A stretch of DNA of 64,000 nucleotides, from positions 1 through 64,000 of the forward strand of contig NZ_UATM01000032.1 in assembly GCF_900454685.1 (NCBI RefSeq), in the 5' to 3' direction. The stretch is from Peptoniphilus harei (GTDB lineage Bacteria > Bacillota > Clostridia > Tissierellales > Peptoniphilaceae). The position numbers were made by a program, and so were the translations under genes. The notes under the pieces are model-generated. The model was not told where the DNA came from, searched no databases, and saw only the letters and a program-made list of their open reading frames with translations. This document shows, piece after piece, positions 53,629 through 63,455 of the stretch (within the stretch, counting starts at the first letter, position 1; each line of letters begins with the position of its first letter).

Positions 53629-55476
53629 CTACTTGTTAATCCTATAGTATTGATATCTCCTGTAATCATCATAATAAGCCTTGGCATTGCCCTTGACTTC
53701 TTGTCTTGGATAAGCCTCATTTCCATCATAGATAAAGTTTCTTGAAATAATTGGAAGCCTCTTCCTAAGTTCTGAATTGTAGATAAAGAAGTTATCCACC
53801 TTATTGTAGTCTAACATATCAAGAACCATAGAAGAAAGATAGTTAGCAGAAACTGGTTGGCCATCTTCTACTTCAACCTTCTGCCTATCCATAAGGGCCT
53901 TCCCCTTATCATTTGCCACAACTATATAAGGAGTTGAGTAGTATTCTATTTCTTTTTCCAAGTTTTCATTAGTAAGGTGCTTACCAATTTCATCAAAACC
54001 TGACTGATTTGTGCCAAGTCCCGGTAAGTGGTCCCCATAAAATACCATAATAGTTGGTTCGTCAAGTCCTTCCATCATCTCGTAAATATCACCTAGCATT
54101 AGGTCCATGGCCTTTACCCCCAAGAAATAAGAACCAATACTATTTTTCACTTCTTCAGAAAGTTGTGAATCGCAAGAGAAGGGTAAAACTTCTCCATATT
54201 TACCTAAATCGTAAGGTCCGTGGTTTTGGATGTCAACTGCATAAGAAAAAACTGGGTCTTCAGATTCTTTTATGGCCTTTAAGAAGTTTTCCTTATAAAT
54301 TTCTGTAAACTGCTTTTCATCTAAGTAGCCCCCCTTAATAAGAGGGTCCTTAATATCTTCTACAAACATGTTATCATCAAGTCCAAGCTTTGGATAGACG
54401 TCTTGTCTTCCATAGAACCAGGCAAATCCAGGGTGGAATCCCATAGTCTTGTAGCCTATAGATTTTAAAAGATTTGGAAGGGACCCAACATCCCTTTTAA
54501 TTGCATTGAAGGCATAATTGTTATCAGGTGCACAGTTAATTGTCATTGCCCCTGTCAAGACATCAAACTCCGTGTCTCCTGTACCTCCAATATAAGCAGG
54601 GACTACAATTCTTCCATGCAAAACAGACTTTTCTTGCAAGATTTTGAAATTTTCGTTGGGGTCATCGCCCTTCTCAAATTTAAATTGTGGGTCTTGAGAT
54701 AAGTCTGTAAAGGCCTCTCCCATTATCCAAATAATATTTGGCCTTTCCATATTTTTTATGGCTGCAATACTTTCGCTATGATCTAAAACGTCTCTTTCTC
54801 TTATTTCCTTATCATCATAACCTTCTGGTGGCCTGATAAAAGAATCTTTTATCTTGTGTAAAAAAGAATAGTTAAATCCCTTGGCATTAAATTGGTCAAT
54901 GGAATTATAAATATTTCCCTCCATTGGAATATTGTTGTAGATAACATCCTTTGAGTAGACAAATAAAAGTAATATAGCTGATGAGATTAGGACTACAAGG
55001 ACAGAAATCAACCTGTCCCTTACTTTAATTTTTTTACTTTTAAATAAAAAAGCCAAGATAATTAAACAAACTATACCAAAAATACTCGCAAGACTTCCCT
55101 TTAGGTCTGGATAATAGGAATTTGAGGTCATGTTTAGGGCCTCAACTGCTAACTTAAAGTCCGAAATCTTTAGTGGAAAATTCCTATAAAAAACCTTAGT
55201 CCTGTGGACAAGGAAGATTACAATATAGAGAATTGAATTTAAAATCAGGGCTGGCCTTCTCCTTCCAAGTAGACCTTGGAAGAAAATTCCCGTAAGTACA
55301 ATTGGCAGAATATTTAAAATTATAACAAGGGGACCCCTAATTAATTTTCCAGGCAAGCCTCCACCTGGTGCCAAGAAAAACATGGCGAGACAAATCAAAA
55401 GTCCAAAGAGTCCTTGGATCAAAAGATCATAGATATTAAAGGACTCAGCCTCTTTAAATTTATTTTTATTAAACAT
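53629..55476 (-). CDS. LTA-synthase-family sulfatase-fold membrane enzyme
   Basis: A 615-residue protein with five N-terminal membrane spans and an extracellular sulfatase-like domain. Active-site features are IIWIMGEAFTDLSQ (metal Glu), GGTGDTEFDVLTGA (Thr nucleophile) and FYGDHLPGL (metal Asp/His). LtaS-type enzymes transfer glycerol phosphate from phosphatidylglycerol to a glycolipid or wall sugar. Length and layout are typical; the exact product is not known. Confidence 0.9.
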   Translation of the reverse strand: MFNKNKFKEAESFNIYDLLIQGLFGLLICLAMFFLAPGGGLPGKLIRGPLVIILNILPIVLTGIFFQGLLGRRRPALILNSILYIVIFLVHRTKVFYRNFPLKISDFKLAVEALNMTSNSYYPDLKGSLASIFGIVCLIILAFLFKSKKIKVRDRLISVLVVLISSAILLLFVYSKDVIYNNIPMEGNIYNSIDQFNAKGFNYSFLHKIKDSFIRPPEGYDDKEIRERDVLDHSESIAAIKNMERPNIIWIMGEAFTDLSQDPQFKFEKGDDPNENFKILQEKSVLHGRIVVPAYIGGTGDTEFDVLTGAMTINCAPDNNYAFNAIKRDVGSLPNLLKSIGYKTMGFHPGFAWFYGRQDVYPKLGLDDNMFVEDIKDPLIKGGYLDEKQFTEIYKENFLKAIKESEDPVFSYAVDIQNHGPYDLGKYGEVLPFSCDSQLSEEVKNSIGSYFLGVKAMDLMLGDIYEMMEGLDEPTIMVFYGDHLPGLGTNQSGFDEIGKHLTNENLEKEIEYYSTPYIVVANDKGKALMDRQKVEVEDGQPVSANYLSSMVLDMLDYNKVDNFFIYNSELRKRLPIISRNFIYDGNEAYPRQEVKGNAKAYYDDYRRYQYYRINK

Positions 55477-56182
55477 ATAATCACCTTCTAATTTTCAATT
55501 ATATAATATTATTCAATTTTTGGGGACTTTTTGTAAAGTTTATGTAAATATATTCTTAGATTAATAAAGTTTCTTTATAAGCTTAAAATTTTTCACCTAT
55601 CTAAATGAATTTATTTTTTATAAATTATATTTTTCTCTAGTCAAAAGTGAATTAATTTCTATGACTTCACTTTTATTTATCAAAGAGTAATTCCTCCGTT
55701 TTAATTTTTTCAAATTAATTTTTATTTTCTATAAATTAATCTTCCTCTTTCAATAAATTTTTCTAAATTACAAGCCCACAAACAATCCGAAGACATTTTT
55801 ATTATTTAATTTCTTATTTTAATCAATTTAATAGTTTTCTACAACAAAAAAAGACTGCCGAAGCAGTCTTCAAATTGTAGACAATCCTAGTGATATTTTC
55901 TAGATTTGTTGTATCTTTAATTTATTAAAAGTCCCTTAATTTATTCAAAGTTAAATCCTTATTAGAATCCAATTTATATAGTAACATTGCTAATTTTTTC
56001 ATATATATATGCATACAAATGTAAGAGATAAGATTCAACTTTATCTAATAATAAAAATGTTAAAAATTTTATAATATAAAAAATTATCTAGCCCATTGTT
56101 TTCTCTTTAGTTTGAACTTTCATTATTATATAATAGTAGGTTTTCTTTCATAATCTATTTTGTTTTATAAAAATTTTTCCAA
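55477..56182. other. AT-rich intergenic region left of the phosphonate island
   Basis: No gene seen in 706 nt. It holds the hairpin at 55851-55870 and degenerate AT-rich text sharing AATTTCTATGACTTC with the tract at 62,950-63,420. Confidence 0.5.
55851..55870 (-). terminator. Terminator hairpin, copy 1, left of the phosphonate island
   Basis: Arms AAGACTGC and GCAGTCTT around CGAA with seven Ts on the minus strand; identical to the copy at 62766-62785. Confidence 0.8.
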
Positions 56183-56950
56183 TTAAATTAAATCTAAAAT
56201 ACCTCTTATGTCCTTTATGACATAATCTGCCCCTGCTTCTTTGAAAGAATTCTCTACTCTATTTATTTCTCTTTGCCTTTCATCTTCTGATAAAGCTTCA
56301 TATTCTTCTTGCGAAAGACCCATAATAGAGCTTCCTTCAATTACACCAACAGAAATAAGTCCTGCGTTCTTTCCTTCTTTTATGTCTGAAATCGTGTCTC
56401 CTACTTTTATTACATTTTTTACAGAAGATATTTCAAGTTTCTCCAAATTTCTGAAAATCATATAGGGATAAGGTCTGCCAAAATTATTTACACCATTGGG
56501 GCTAATCCAAAAATCTGGCTTATATCCTTTTTTGCTTGCAATTGGAAGTACTATACTCATCATTTCGTCTGTATAGCCAGTTGTTGATCCTATTTTTATT
56601 CCCTTTTCTCTTAGTTTTTCTACTGTCTCTAAAAGACCTGGCTTTAATTCTACAAAATTTGGTAAAATCTCTAAAGTTTTCCTTTCCATGACTGAATAAA
56701 TTTTTTCAACATCATCTTCAGTCCATGGCCTAGCATGTTTTTCTTGCCATAAACTATTTATTCTTTCCATACCAAGCATAGTTCTAATATGGTCTATTTT
56801 TAACATTCCCATTGGTTTTCTAACTTCTTCAATACTTGGCTCTATGTCATATTGTTTGAAAGCTTCTATAAAGGACTCAACTGGTGCAAAACATCCGTAA
56901 TCAATTGTAGTACCTGCCCAATCAAAAATTACTAATTCTATTTGTTTCAT
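56183..56950 (-). CDS. phnX: Phosphonoacetaldehyde hydrolase
   Basis: A 255-residue HAD enzyme: nucleophile motif VIFDWAGTTIDYG, Schiff-base Lys in PMGMLKIDHIRTML, and KVGDTISDIKEGKNAG. It splits phosphonoacetaldehyde to acetaldehyde and phosphate. Its start overlaps the phnW stop by one base. Second step of 2-aminoethylphosphonate use. Confidence 0.95.
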   Translation of the reverse strand: MKQIELVIFDWAGTTIDYGCFAPVESFIEAFKQYDIEPSIEEVRKPMGMLKIDHIRTMLGMERINSLWQEKHARPWTEDDVEKIYSVMERKTLEILPNFVELKPGLLETVEKLREKGIKIGSTTGYTDEMMSIVLPIASKKGYKPDFWISPNGVNNFGRPYPYMIFRNLEKLEISSVKNVIKVGDTISDIKEGKNAGLISVGVIEGSSIMGLSQEEYEALSEDERQREINRVENSFKEAGADYVIKDIRGILDLI

Positions 56951-58050
56951 TATTTACTCCTATTTGATTCTAAAAACTCTTTAAATATACTTACGACCTT
57001 TAAAATATCTTCTCTGTAAATTTCGCCAATGTTTCCTATTCTAAAAGTGTCAGCTTCAGTTACCTTTCCAGGATAAATTGCATATCCTCTTTCCTTTATA
57101 AAGTCATACATATCTTGGAAATTAAAATTGCTGTCTTTCGGATAAAAGAAGGTAGTAATAATTGGTCCTTGATGTTTTGAATCAATATAAGTTTCTATTC
57201 CAAGCTCTCTCATCTTTTCAATTAATAGTTTATTGTTTTCTCTGTATCTCTTTGCTCTTTCTGGAATGCCGCCTTCTTCTTGCAACTCCTTTAAAGCTTT
57301 GTAAAATGCAAGGACGACATGAGTGGGTGAAGTAAATCTCCACTTCCCATCAATTTCCATAGTTTTCCATTGTTCATATAAGTTTAGTGATAAAGTTCTT
57401 GCCTTTTCCTTACTTTTTTCAAGTTCATCTCTTTTACAAATTATGAAGGAAAATCCAGGGACGCCTTGAATACATTTGTTGGCACTACTAACTAAAAAAT
57501 CTATCCTAAGATCTTCAACGTCAATGTCAACTCCAGCAAAGCTGGACATGGCATCTACTATAAAAACTTTTCCTGCTTCCTTTACAACTTTTGCAACTGC
57601 TTCAATGTCATTTAAAATTCCAGAAGTTGTTTCGCTGTGAATCATGGATACATGAGTAATTTTAGAGTCATCTTTTAAAATCTTTTCAATTTTTTCAGCA
57701 GATGGTATTTTGTCATAGTCTTCCTTATAAATTACATAAGGAATTTTATTTAATTTTGCAATTTCTTCCATCCTATTTCCATAAGCACCATTTGCTGCAA
57801 TTAAGAGTTTGTCCTCTTCACCAACAACACTCGATAAAACTGATTCAACTCCAAAAGTTCCACTTCCTTGCATTAAAACTACTGTATAATTACTTTTATC
57901 TGCATGAGCAAGTCTTAAAAGTTCATTTCTAATTTCTTGAGTAATTTTTTTGTAGTCATCATCCCAAGTGCAGTGGTCCACCATCATTTCTTTCTTTACC
58001 GTCTCTGTTGTAGTCAAGGGACCTGGTGTCAATAATTTATATGTTTTCAT
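56950..58050 (-). CDS. phnW: 2-aminoethylphosphonate:pyruvate transaminase
   Basis: A 366-residue class V aminotransferase: start KLLTPGPLTTTETVK, VVLMQGSGTFGVESVLSS, VDAMSSFAGVDID and the PLP Lys in VSSANKCIQGVPGFSF. It makes phosphonoacetaldehyde and alanine. First enzymatic gene of the 2-AEP operon; 21 nt after the binding-protein gene. Confidence 0.96.
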   Translation of the reverse strand: MKTYKLLTPGPLTTTETVKKEMMVDHCTWDDDYKKITQEIRNELLRLAHADKSNYTVVLMQGSGTFGVESVLSSVVGEEDKLLIAANGAYGNRMEEIAKLNKIPYVIYKEDYDKIPSAEKIEKILKDDSKITHVSMIHSETTSGILNDIEAVAKVVKEAGKVFIVDAMSSFAGVDIDVEDLRIDFLVSSANKCIQGVPGFSFIICKRDELEKSKEKARTLSLNLYEQWKTMEIDGKWRFTSPTHVVLAFYKALKELQEEGGIPERAKRYRENNKLLIEKMRELGIETYIDSKHQGPIITTFFYPKDSNFNFQDMYDFIKERGYAIYPGKVTEADTFRIGNIGEIYREDILKVVSIFKEFLESNRSK

Positions 58051-58071
58051 CTCTACATCTCCTAAATAATT

Positions 58072-59066
58072 TTATTTACATTCTTCTGAAATATTTTGAT
58101 GCTTTTTCAATAAGTCAACAGTAAGTGCCTCTGAGAATAATTTTGGGTTACCTGATTTATTTTTTTCATCAACCTTTTCTCCCTCATAAAGAGCAATTGG
58201 ATAAGTTTTTAAAAGTTCTTCTCTACCATTTTTAATAACACATTCTGCCATTTTCATAGCTTCAGGATTTGATTTTTCTCCCTTGTCAATTACTGCAACT
58301 GATTCTGTAAGAGTAAAGTTACCTTCACTTGGGTCTACAAAATCAATTGGAAGTCCTTCTTCTTTATCTCTAACTGCTTGGTGTCTTAAACCAAATCCAA
58401 GAGCAACTTCTCCTGCACGAACTTTTTTAATAGGTCCTGAGCCTGACTCCTCAATATGTGCTCCTGCATTTTCATAAATTTTTTTTAGTGTTTCTCTTGT
58501 TCCATCTTCACCATACTCATTTATTAGGGCTTGGATTAAAAGCCAAGCAGTTGATGAACTGTTAATATCTGTTACAGAAATCATATCCTTATATTCAGTC
58601 TTTGCTAAATCTTTTATAGACGTAGGTATAGTTAAATTATTTTCTTTTACTGCTTCTGTATTGTAAATTATTGCACCTTCTTGTGCTGTAATTGGTGTGT
58701 AATAAGATGGATATTTATCCAGCGTACCAGTTTCAAAATCTAAATCTTTAAACATTTTATTTTCTTCTTGGGCACTGTCAATATAAAAAGAGCTCATTGT
58801 TATTAAATCTGCTTCTATATTAGAGCCTTCTGCCAAAATTTTCCCTCCAAGTTCAGAAGTTCCAAAAGTTTGAATAATGTATTTATCCTTGTATCCATTG
58901 TTGTCTAATGCATTTTGCATTGCCACAACAGCTTCATCGTCTGCATTTGTGTATAAAACAACCTTGTTATCATCTGCTGCTTTATTTTTTCCACATCCCG
59001 TTAAAAATACTGGTAATAATAAAATTAATACTAATCCTATAATTGAAATATTTTTATTTTTTTCAT
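58072..59066 (-). pseudogene. 2-AEP ABC transporter substrate-binding lipoprotein, frameshifted at its start
   Basis: The mature region (58072-58926 and upstream) is an extracellular solute-binding protein of the iron/2-AEP type, with SNIEADLITMSSFYID, YYTPITAQEGAII and KKVRAGEVALGFGLRHQAV. The real start is ATG 59066 behind AAGGAG. One missing A in the A-runs at 59051-59063 breaks the signal peptide; with it the sequence reads ISIIGLVLILLLPVFLTGC, a clear lipobox, then the mature protein. Mature-domain synthesis would need a downstream start without export signal, so uptake is off as read. Could be phase variation, decay or a sequence error. Confidence 0.85.
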
Positions 59067-59088
59067 TGTTAATCTCCTTTTTATAAAC

Positions 59089-60720
59089 TTAATTATTTTT
59101 TCTACTCAAAAATTTAGCTAATACTTGAAAAACTACCTTAGCAATTAAATTTGTAAATAAAATTAATAGTGACAAGACAAAAATTTCATTAAACTTTGCA
59201 AAGTGTTGCAATTCTTTTATTTTTGTTGTTATTACCATAGTCCTTGCTCCTGCAAGAAATATTACCGCACTTACTGTGACCATGGCATTTATAAAATAAT
59301 AACTGAAAACTTCCACAAGGGAAGGGAGAGCATTGGGAGTTATTATTCTAACCATTGTCTTAATCCAATTGTCTCCCATTAATTTTGCTGTTTTTTCCCA
59401 TGATAAATTCATCTTTGAGAGAGAGTTTTTCATCATCATATAAGGCGTTGCAAAAAAGTGTACTAGGTTACATAAGATGATAATGGCAAAAGTATTCTGT
59501 AGCGATGTGCCTGTAAAGGCTAACATAAAAGCTATACCAAGAACCATGCCAGGTACTGTGTTTGTGACAGATGCAATACTTTCAATAACACTTCTTGCTT
59601 TATTCGAAATAGTAGATCTATCAGTTACAAGAGCTGAACCATAAACCATAATTGTTCCCAAGATAGAAGTTAATATGGCAACAAATAGTGAATTTTTATA
59701 AACCATTGAAAGGGATGAGTTCCCTAAAACTTTTTTTATATTGTCTAATGTAAAAGTCATATTATAAGGCCAACCTTTTACAAGGGGAACTATAAAAATT
59801 ACTGCGAAAACTGCCAAAACTATTAAAATTATTAAAGCTGACACTAGACCACAAATAATATCACGCAAAGTATTCTTTTCGTTGTCCATATTCAATATTC
59901 TGTTGTACCTAACATTAAAACGATCCAAATATTTTATTACTAAAAAACTTATAACTGATGGCAAGAGCATAATGATTGCAACTACTGCACCATTATTAAA
60001 ATTAGGCACACTGCCTAGCATCTCTGTGTACAAAATAGAAGCAATAACTTCAACTTTTCCACCTACTGAAGCAGGAATTCCAAAATCTGTGAAACTTAAA
60101 AAGAAACATTGTATGAAGGAAACTGCTAGAGTACCTATTAAGGGTCTTAATATTGTTTCAACGAAAGTTATAAGTGGTTTATCTCCCATAACTTTTGAGA
60201 CTATAGAAAACTTTTTGTCAATATAAATCATGGTGTTATTTATAAGCATAAAGGAAGTGGGAAGAGTGTAAATAATGTATCCAATTAAAAGTCCCTTTAT
60301 ACCATATACATCAAAAGCTTGTCTTCCAAAAAGTCTTGTATACAGTCCTTGTTTCCCAAAAGAATAAATTATAGCAAAACCATAAGTGATTGTAGGTAAA
60401 AGCATTGGCAGTAATGCAAAAACTCTTATAAATTTCTTAAACGTTAAATTTATATTGGTGAAGTTAATTGTATAAGCCACGATAAATGCAAGAATAGTCG
60501 TTATTAAAGCACCGAGAGCAGATATTAAAAAACTATTTTTTAAAGCTTCTCCAAATCCCTTGCCCGAAAATACTTCCACATAATTTGCAAAGCTAAAAAC
60601 ATCTTTAGTCTCAAATGATTTTATTAAGATTAAAAGCAATGGATAAAATAGAAAGACTAGAAATACTAGAATAACTCCTGCCCAAATCACCCAATTCTCA
60701 GTGTTTTTTTCTTTAGCCAT
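59089..60720 (-). CDS. 2-AEP ABC transporter permease (fused, two halves)
   Basis: A 543-residue permease with about twelve spans, made of two repeats each with the EAA-type loop (GDKPLITFVETILRPLIGTL and GDNWIKTMVRIITPNALPSL). One polypeptide thus replaces the PhnU/PhnV pair. It forms the channel of the importer with the ATPase just upstream (1 nt gap). Intact. Confidence 0.9.
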   Translation of the reverse strand: MAKEKNTENWVIWAGVILVFLVFLFYPLLLILIKSFETKDVFSFANYVEVFSGKGFGEALKNSFLISALGALITTILAFIVAYTINFTNINLTFKKFIRVFALLPMLLPTITYGFAIIYSFGKQGLYTRLFGRQAFDVYGIKGLLIGYIIYTLPTSFMLINNTMIYIDKKFSIVSKVMGDKPLITFVETILRPLIGTLAVSFIQCFFLSFTDFGIPASVGGKVEVIASILYTEMLGSVPNFNNGAVVAIIMLLPSVISFLVIKYLDRFNVRYNRILNMDNEKNTLRDIICGLVSALIILIVLAVFAVIFIVPLVKGWPYNMTFTLDNIKKVLGNSSLSMVYKNSLFVAILTSILGTIMVYGSALVTDRSTISNKARSVIESIASVTNTVPGMVLGIAFMLAFTGTSLQNTFAIIILCNLVHFFATPYMMMKNSLSKMNLSWEKTAKLMGDNWIKTMVRIITPNALPSLVEVFSYYFINAMVTVSAVIFLAGARTMVITTKIKELQHFAKFNEIFVLSLLILFTNLIAKVVFQVLAKFLSRKNN

Positions 60721-60721
60721 G

Positions 60722-61498
60722 TCATACCACCTTTAAAAAGGGATTGCTCTCATTTTCTTTTTGAAAAAGACTGAAAATATTATCTTTCTTTATCTCCAAT
60801 TGTTTTAAAATAAATTCTTTAACAAAATCATTTGCTGGTTCATTAATTATTTCTTTAGGACGAGCATATTGTGATATTTGACCTTCATTAATAATTAAAA
60901 CTTTGTCTGAAAGCGTAAGAGCTTCCTCTGGATCATGAGTAACTATAATTGTTGTTAAGTTATATTCCTTGGCAATAGTTTTAATCCTACCTTTTATAGA
61001 CTCTTTAATAACTCCATCTAATGCACTTAAAGGCTCATCAAGTAGTAAAATTTTTGGTTTCATAACCATTGTCCTTGCCAAGGCAACTCTTTGCTTTTGT
61101 CCACCAGATAATTGGTGTATTTTTTTATTCAGGTGTTCTTCAAGTCCTAATAGTTTTATTAAATCATCAACTTCTTCTTTAGTAGAAATATTAGGATTAT
61201 TTCTAAGTCCGTAGCATATGTTTTTATAAGCATTTAAGTGTGGAAATAGTGCATAGTCTTGAAAAACTATATTAAATCCTCTGTCTTCCATGGGAGTTCT
61301 AGTTAAGTCTTCACCATCGTAAATAATATTTCCACTTTCAACATCAATTAGACCTAAAATAATATTTAGTAGCGTAGTTTTTCCACCACCTGAAGGTCCA
61401 AGGATAGAAACAATTTCTCCCTTTTCAATCTCAAGGTTGATATTTTTTAGAACCTCAACACCGTCAAAGGACTTACTAATATTTTTTAATTGCAGCAT
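60722..61498 (-). CDS. 2-AEP ABC transporter ATPase
   Basis: A 258-residue ATPase: Walker A LGPSGGGKTTLLN, Q-loop FQDYALFPH, signature HQLSGGQKQRVALAR, Walker B PKILLLDEPLSALDG and switch IVTHDPEEALTLSD. It powers the importer encoded downstream. First gene of the import-catabolism operon, separated from rpiR by a terminator at 61619-61639. Confidence 0.92.
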   Translation of the reverse strand: MLQLKNISKSFDGVEVLKNINLEIEKGEIVSILGPSGGGKTTLLNIILGLIDVESGNIIYDGEDLTRTPMEDRGFNIVFQDYALFPHLNAYKNICYGLRNNPNISTKEEVDDLIKLLGLEEHLNKKIHQLSGGQKQRVALARTMVMKPKILLLDEPLSALDGVIKESIKGRIKTIAKEYNLTTIIVTHDPEEALTLSDKVLIINEGQISQYARPKEIINEPANDFVKEFILKQLEIKKDNIFSLFQKENESNPFLKVV

Positions 61499-61618
61499 TA
61501 ATTAATTCCTTTCAAATTTAAATTTAATAATTGTTTTTTTCTCAACTTCTTTTTTGCACCTAAATATTAACGAGTATAGCTCTAAATACGATAAATAAAC
61601 CGTAAAAAATCAGTAAAA

Positions 61619-61639
61619 AAAGACAGGATCTCTCCTGTC
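61619..61639 (-). terminator. Terminator after the RpiR regulator gene
   Basis: Arms AAGACAGGA and TCCTGTCTT with loop TCTC, followed by a T-run on the minus strand. Confidence 0.8.
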
Positions 61640-61656
61640 TTCTTGTAAAAATTCTA

Positions 61657-62524
61657 CTAAATTTCATAAATTTTATTTCTAACTGTTCTTGAATTTTTAT
61701 CTAAAATTTTTGTGTAACCATGATAATCAGTTAGAAGAACTCCCATATAGAGCATATCAACAATTGCAAGTTGCGATGACCTAGAAAAAATTGCATCTCC
61801 ATATAAAAATTGGTCTGTACTTGTACAAATCTTGACATCTGCATACTTAAGAATTGGAGCATCCTCAAAGTTAGTAATAACTATTGTTTGTGCTCCAGAT
61901 ATTTTCGCTTTTTTCATAACTTCAACAGTGTTTCTAGAACTTCCTGAATAAGAAATTCCAATCGCAAGATCTCCTTTTTTTAGACTTCCTGAACTGATAT
62001 TTTGCAAATAATAATCATCGTAAGTTCGACAAGGAAGACCTAAGTATAAAAATTTTGTCAAAAGATCTGTAACAGTGCAGAGTGAATTTTCAACTCCATA
62101 AACAACAATATTATTTGCCCCTGTAATTAAATCAATAGCTTTGACAAACTCCTTTAAGGACAAACCTTTTATTACCTCTTTTAAAACATGGACCGTAGTT
62201 CCAATAACTTTTGAAGGAACATCTGTCAAAAGGTCATCCTCTCCAATAGAAAATCCGTAAAGTGGATTAATCTTCTCATCTTCCATCTTTTTTCTAATTT
62301 TATCTTCTACAATTGCACTTTTTAATTCTTTAAAACCTTCATAGCCCATGCCCCTTGCAAATCTTAAAACTGTGGGCTGACTTACACTTGCCTTTGATGC
62401 GACTTCAGTCAAAGTAAGCTTTTCCAACTCATCTTCACATTGAAGAAGAAAGTCAGCAACTTTTTTTCTCTGATGGCCTTAAGTTTCTATAATTTCTCGT
62501 GATTTCCCATTCCAATAAATTCAT
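61657..62524 (-). pseudogene. RpiR/MurR-type regulator of the phosphonate operon, frameshifted
   Basis: The open part (61657-62427) has the end of an HTH_6 domain (LTEVASKASVSQPTVLRFARG) and a SIS sugar-phosphate-binding domain (VVYGVENSLCTV, ISYSGSSRNTVEVMK). The natural start is ATG 62524 behind AAAGGAGAT and reads MNLLEWEITRNYRNLRPSEK, the usual opening of RpiR proteins. A run of seven As (62461-62467), where six or nine are needed, shifts the frame, so the true protein stops after 23 codons. An internal start at 62427 would lack the first DNA-binding helix. SIS domains respond to phosphosugars; here a phosphonate-pathway signal is likely. Confidence 0.8.
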
Positions 62525-62760
62525 GATTTATCTCCTTTTTGTAGTAATTCTACATAACTTTAATAATTTCAAAAGAAATTAACTTTAAAAAACTCATAAA
62601 ATTTCAAATAATATTTCAAAAAATTTTAAATTTTATATTAAAACTGTATTAAAAGTAATTTTATCACACTAAACTCAGATGGTATTTAAATTTCTTGTAA
62701 AGTCTACATTAATATGTAGTAAAAAAACATAGTGATTTGTTTTATTATAGACCTTAAAAC

Positions 62761-62898
62761 AAAAAAAGACTGCCGAAGCAGTCTTAATTTTCTCTTTTCA
62801 GAGTGAAGATTGGTATAATTTTATTATTAATCTTAGGAGTTATGGGGTTCCCAAAATCAAAGTAATTTTTGTTAAATGACATTAACTATCATTAACTG
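62761..62898 (-). ncRNA. Candidate small RNA ending at the duplicated hairpin
   Basis: A promoter with TATAAT (62904-62909) and TTTACA (62927-62932), 17-nt spacer, would start a 130-140-nt RNA that ends at the terminator 62766-62785. No start codon leads to more than six codons. The 5' end folds (GACA with TGTC) and GGGAACCCC forms a small stem. Confidence 0.5.
62766..62785 (-). terminator. Terminator hairpin, copy 2
   Basis: Identical to 55851-55870: arms AAGACTGC and GCAGTCTT around CGAA with Ts on the minus strand. Confidence 0.8.
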
Positions 62899-62949
62899 TC
62901 TTTATTATAGTATAGGATTTGAAATTTGTAAAGGGTTTTTGATAAAATT

Positions 62950-63420
62950 TATCAAAATTATTTTATGATAATTTATTTAAAATTATTTGCTCTATTCTCC
63001 ATGACTTTTGAATTTTTGTGACCCTATAATTTCTTGTAACTTATGATTTTTTTAACTTTATTTTTATAACTTTTAAAATAACTACAAACTCATATATTTT
63101 TAAGGCTTTCTAGATAATTAGAAGTTCAGGTATTTTTATAAATTCAAAATAATTGCAAGTTTATATGTTTTTATAACTTTATAAATTTTTATAAAATCAC
63201 TTTTTCCCATGACTTATTAAATTTCTATGACTTCCCAAATTATTATGAAGTCTCACTTTTTCATAAGATCATAAATTTTTATTAAGCATCATTTTTTCAT
63301 AAGATCATAAAACTTTATTAAGTCCAATTTTTTTGTAAGATCCTATTTTTTTATCAGGTCTAAATTTTGTGTAACCCCTTAAATATTTATAAAGTCACAA
63401 TATTCTACAACTTTTAATTT
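62950..63420. repeat. Degenerate AT-rich tandem repeats, unit about 18/36 nt
   Basis: The best-kept copies are near 63255-63350: TTTTTCATAAGATCATAAA recurs at 63256 and 63293, and diverged forms (TTTTTTTGTAAGATCC and similar) follow on either side with loose 17-19-nt spacing. No spacer-like unique sequence, so not CRISPR. Sense unclear. Confidence 0.5.
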
Positions 63421-63433
63421 TGGGCATAAAAAA

Positions 63434-63455
63434 TGCACCCAAGGAGGTGGGTGCA
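63434..63455 (-). terminator. Minus-strand terminator with a CCUCCU loop
   Basis: Perfect 8-bp arms TGCACCCA and TGGGTGCA; the loop is AGGAGG on the plus strand and CCTCCT on the minus strand; six Ts follow on the minus strand. Possible 3' end of a small RNA. Confidence 0.7.

Noticed and set aside
62950..63420. Possible CRISPR array (about 36-nt periodicity)
   Set aside because: Copies are degenerate and contiguous, with no unique spacers and no cas genes.
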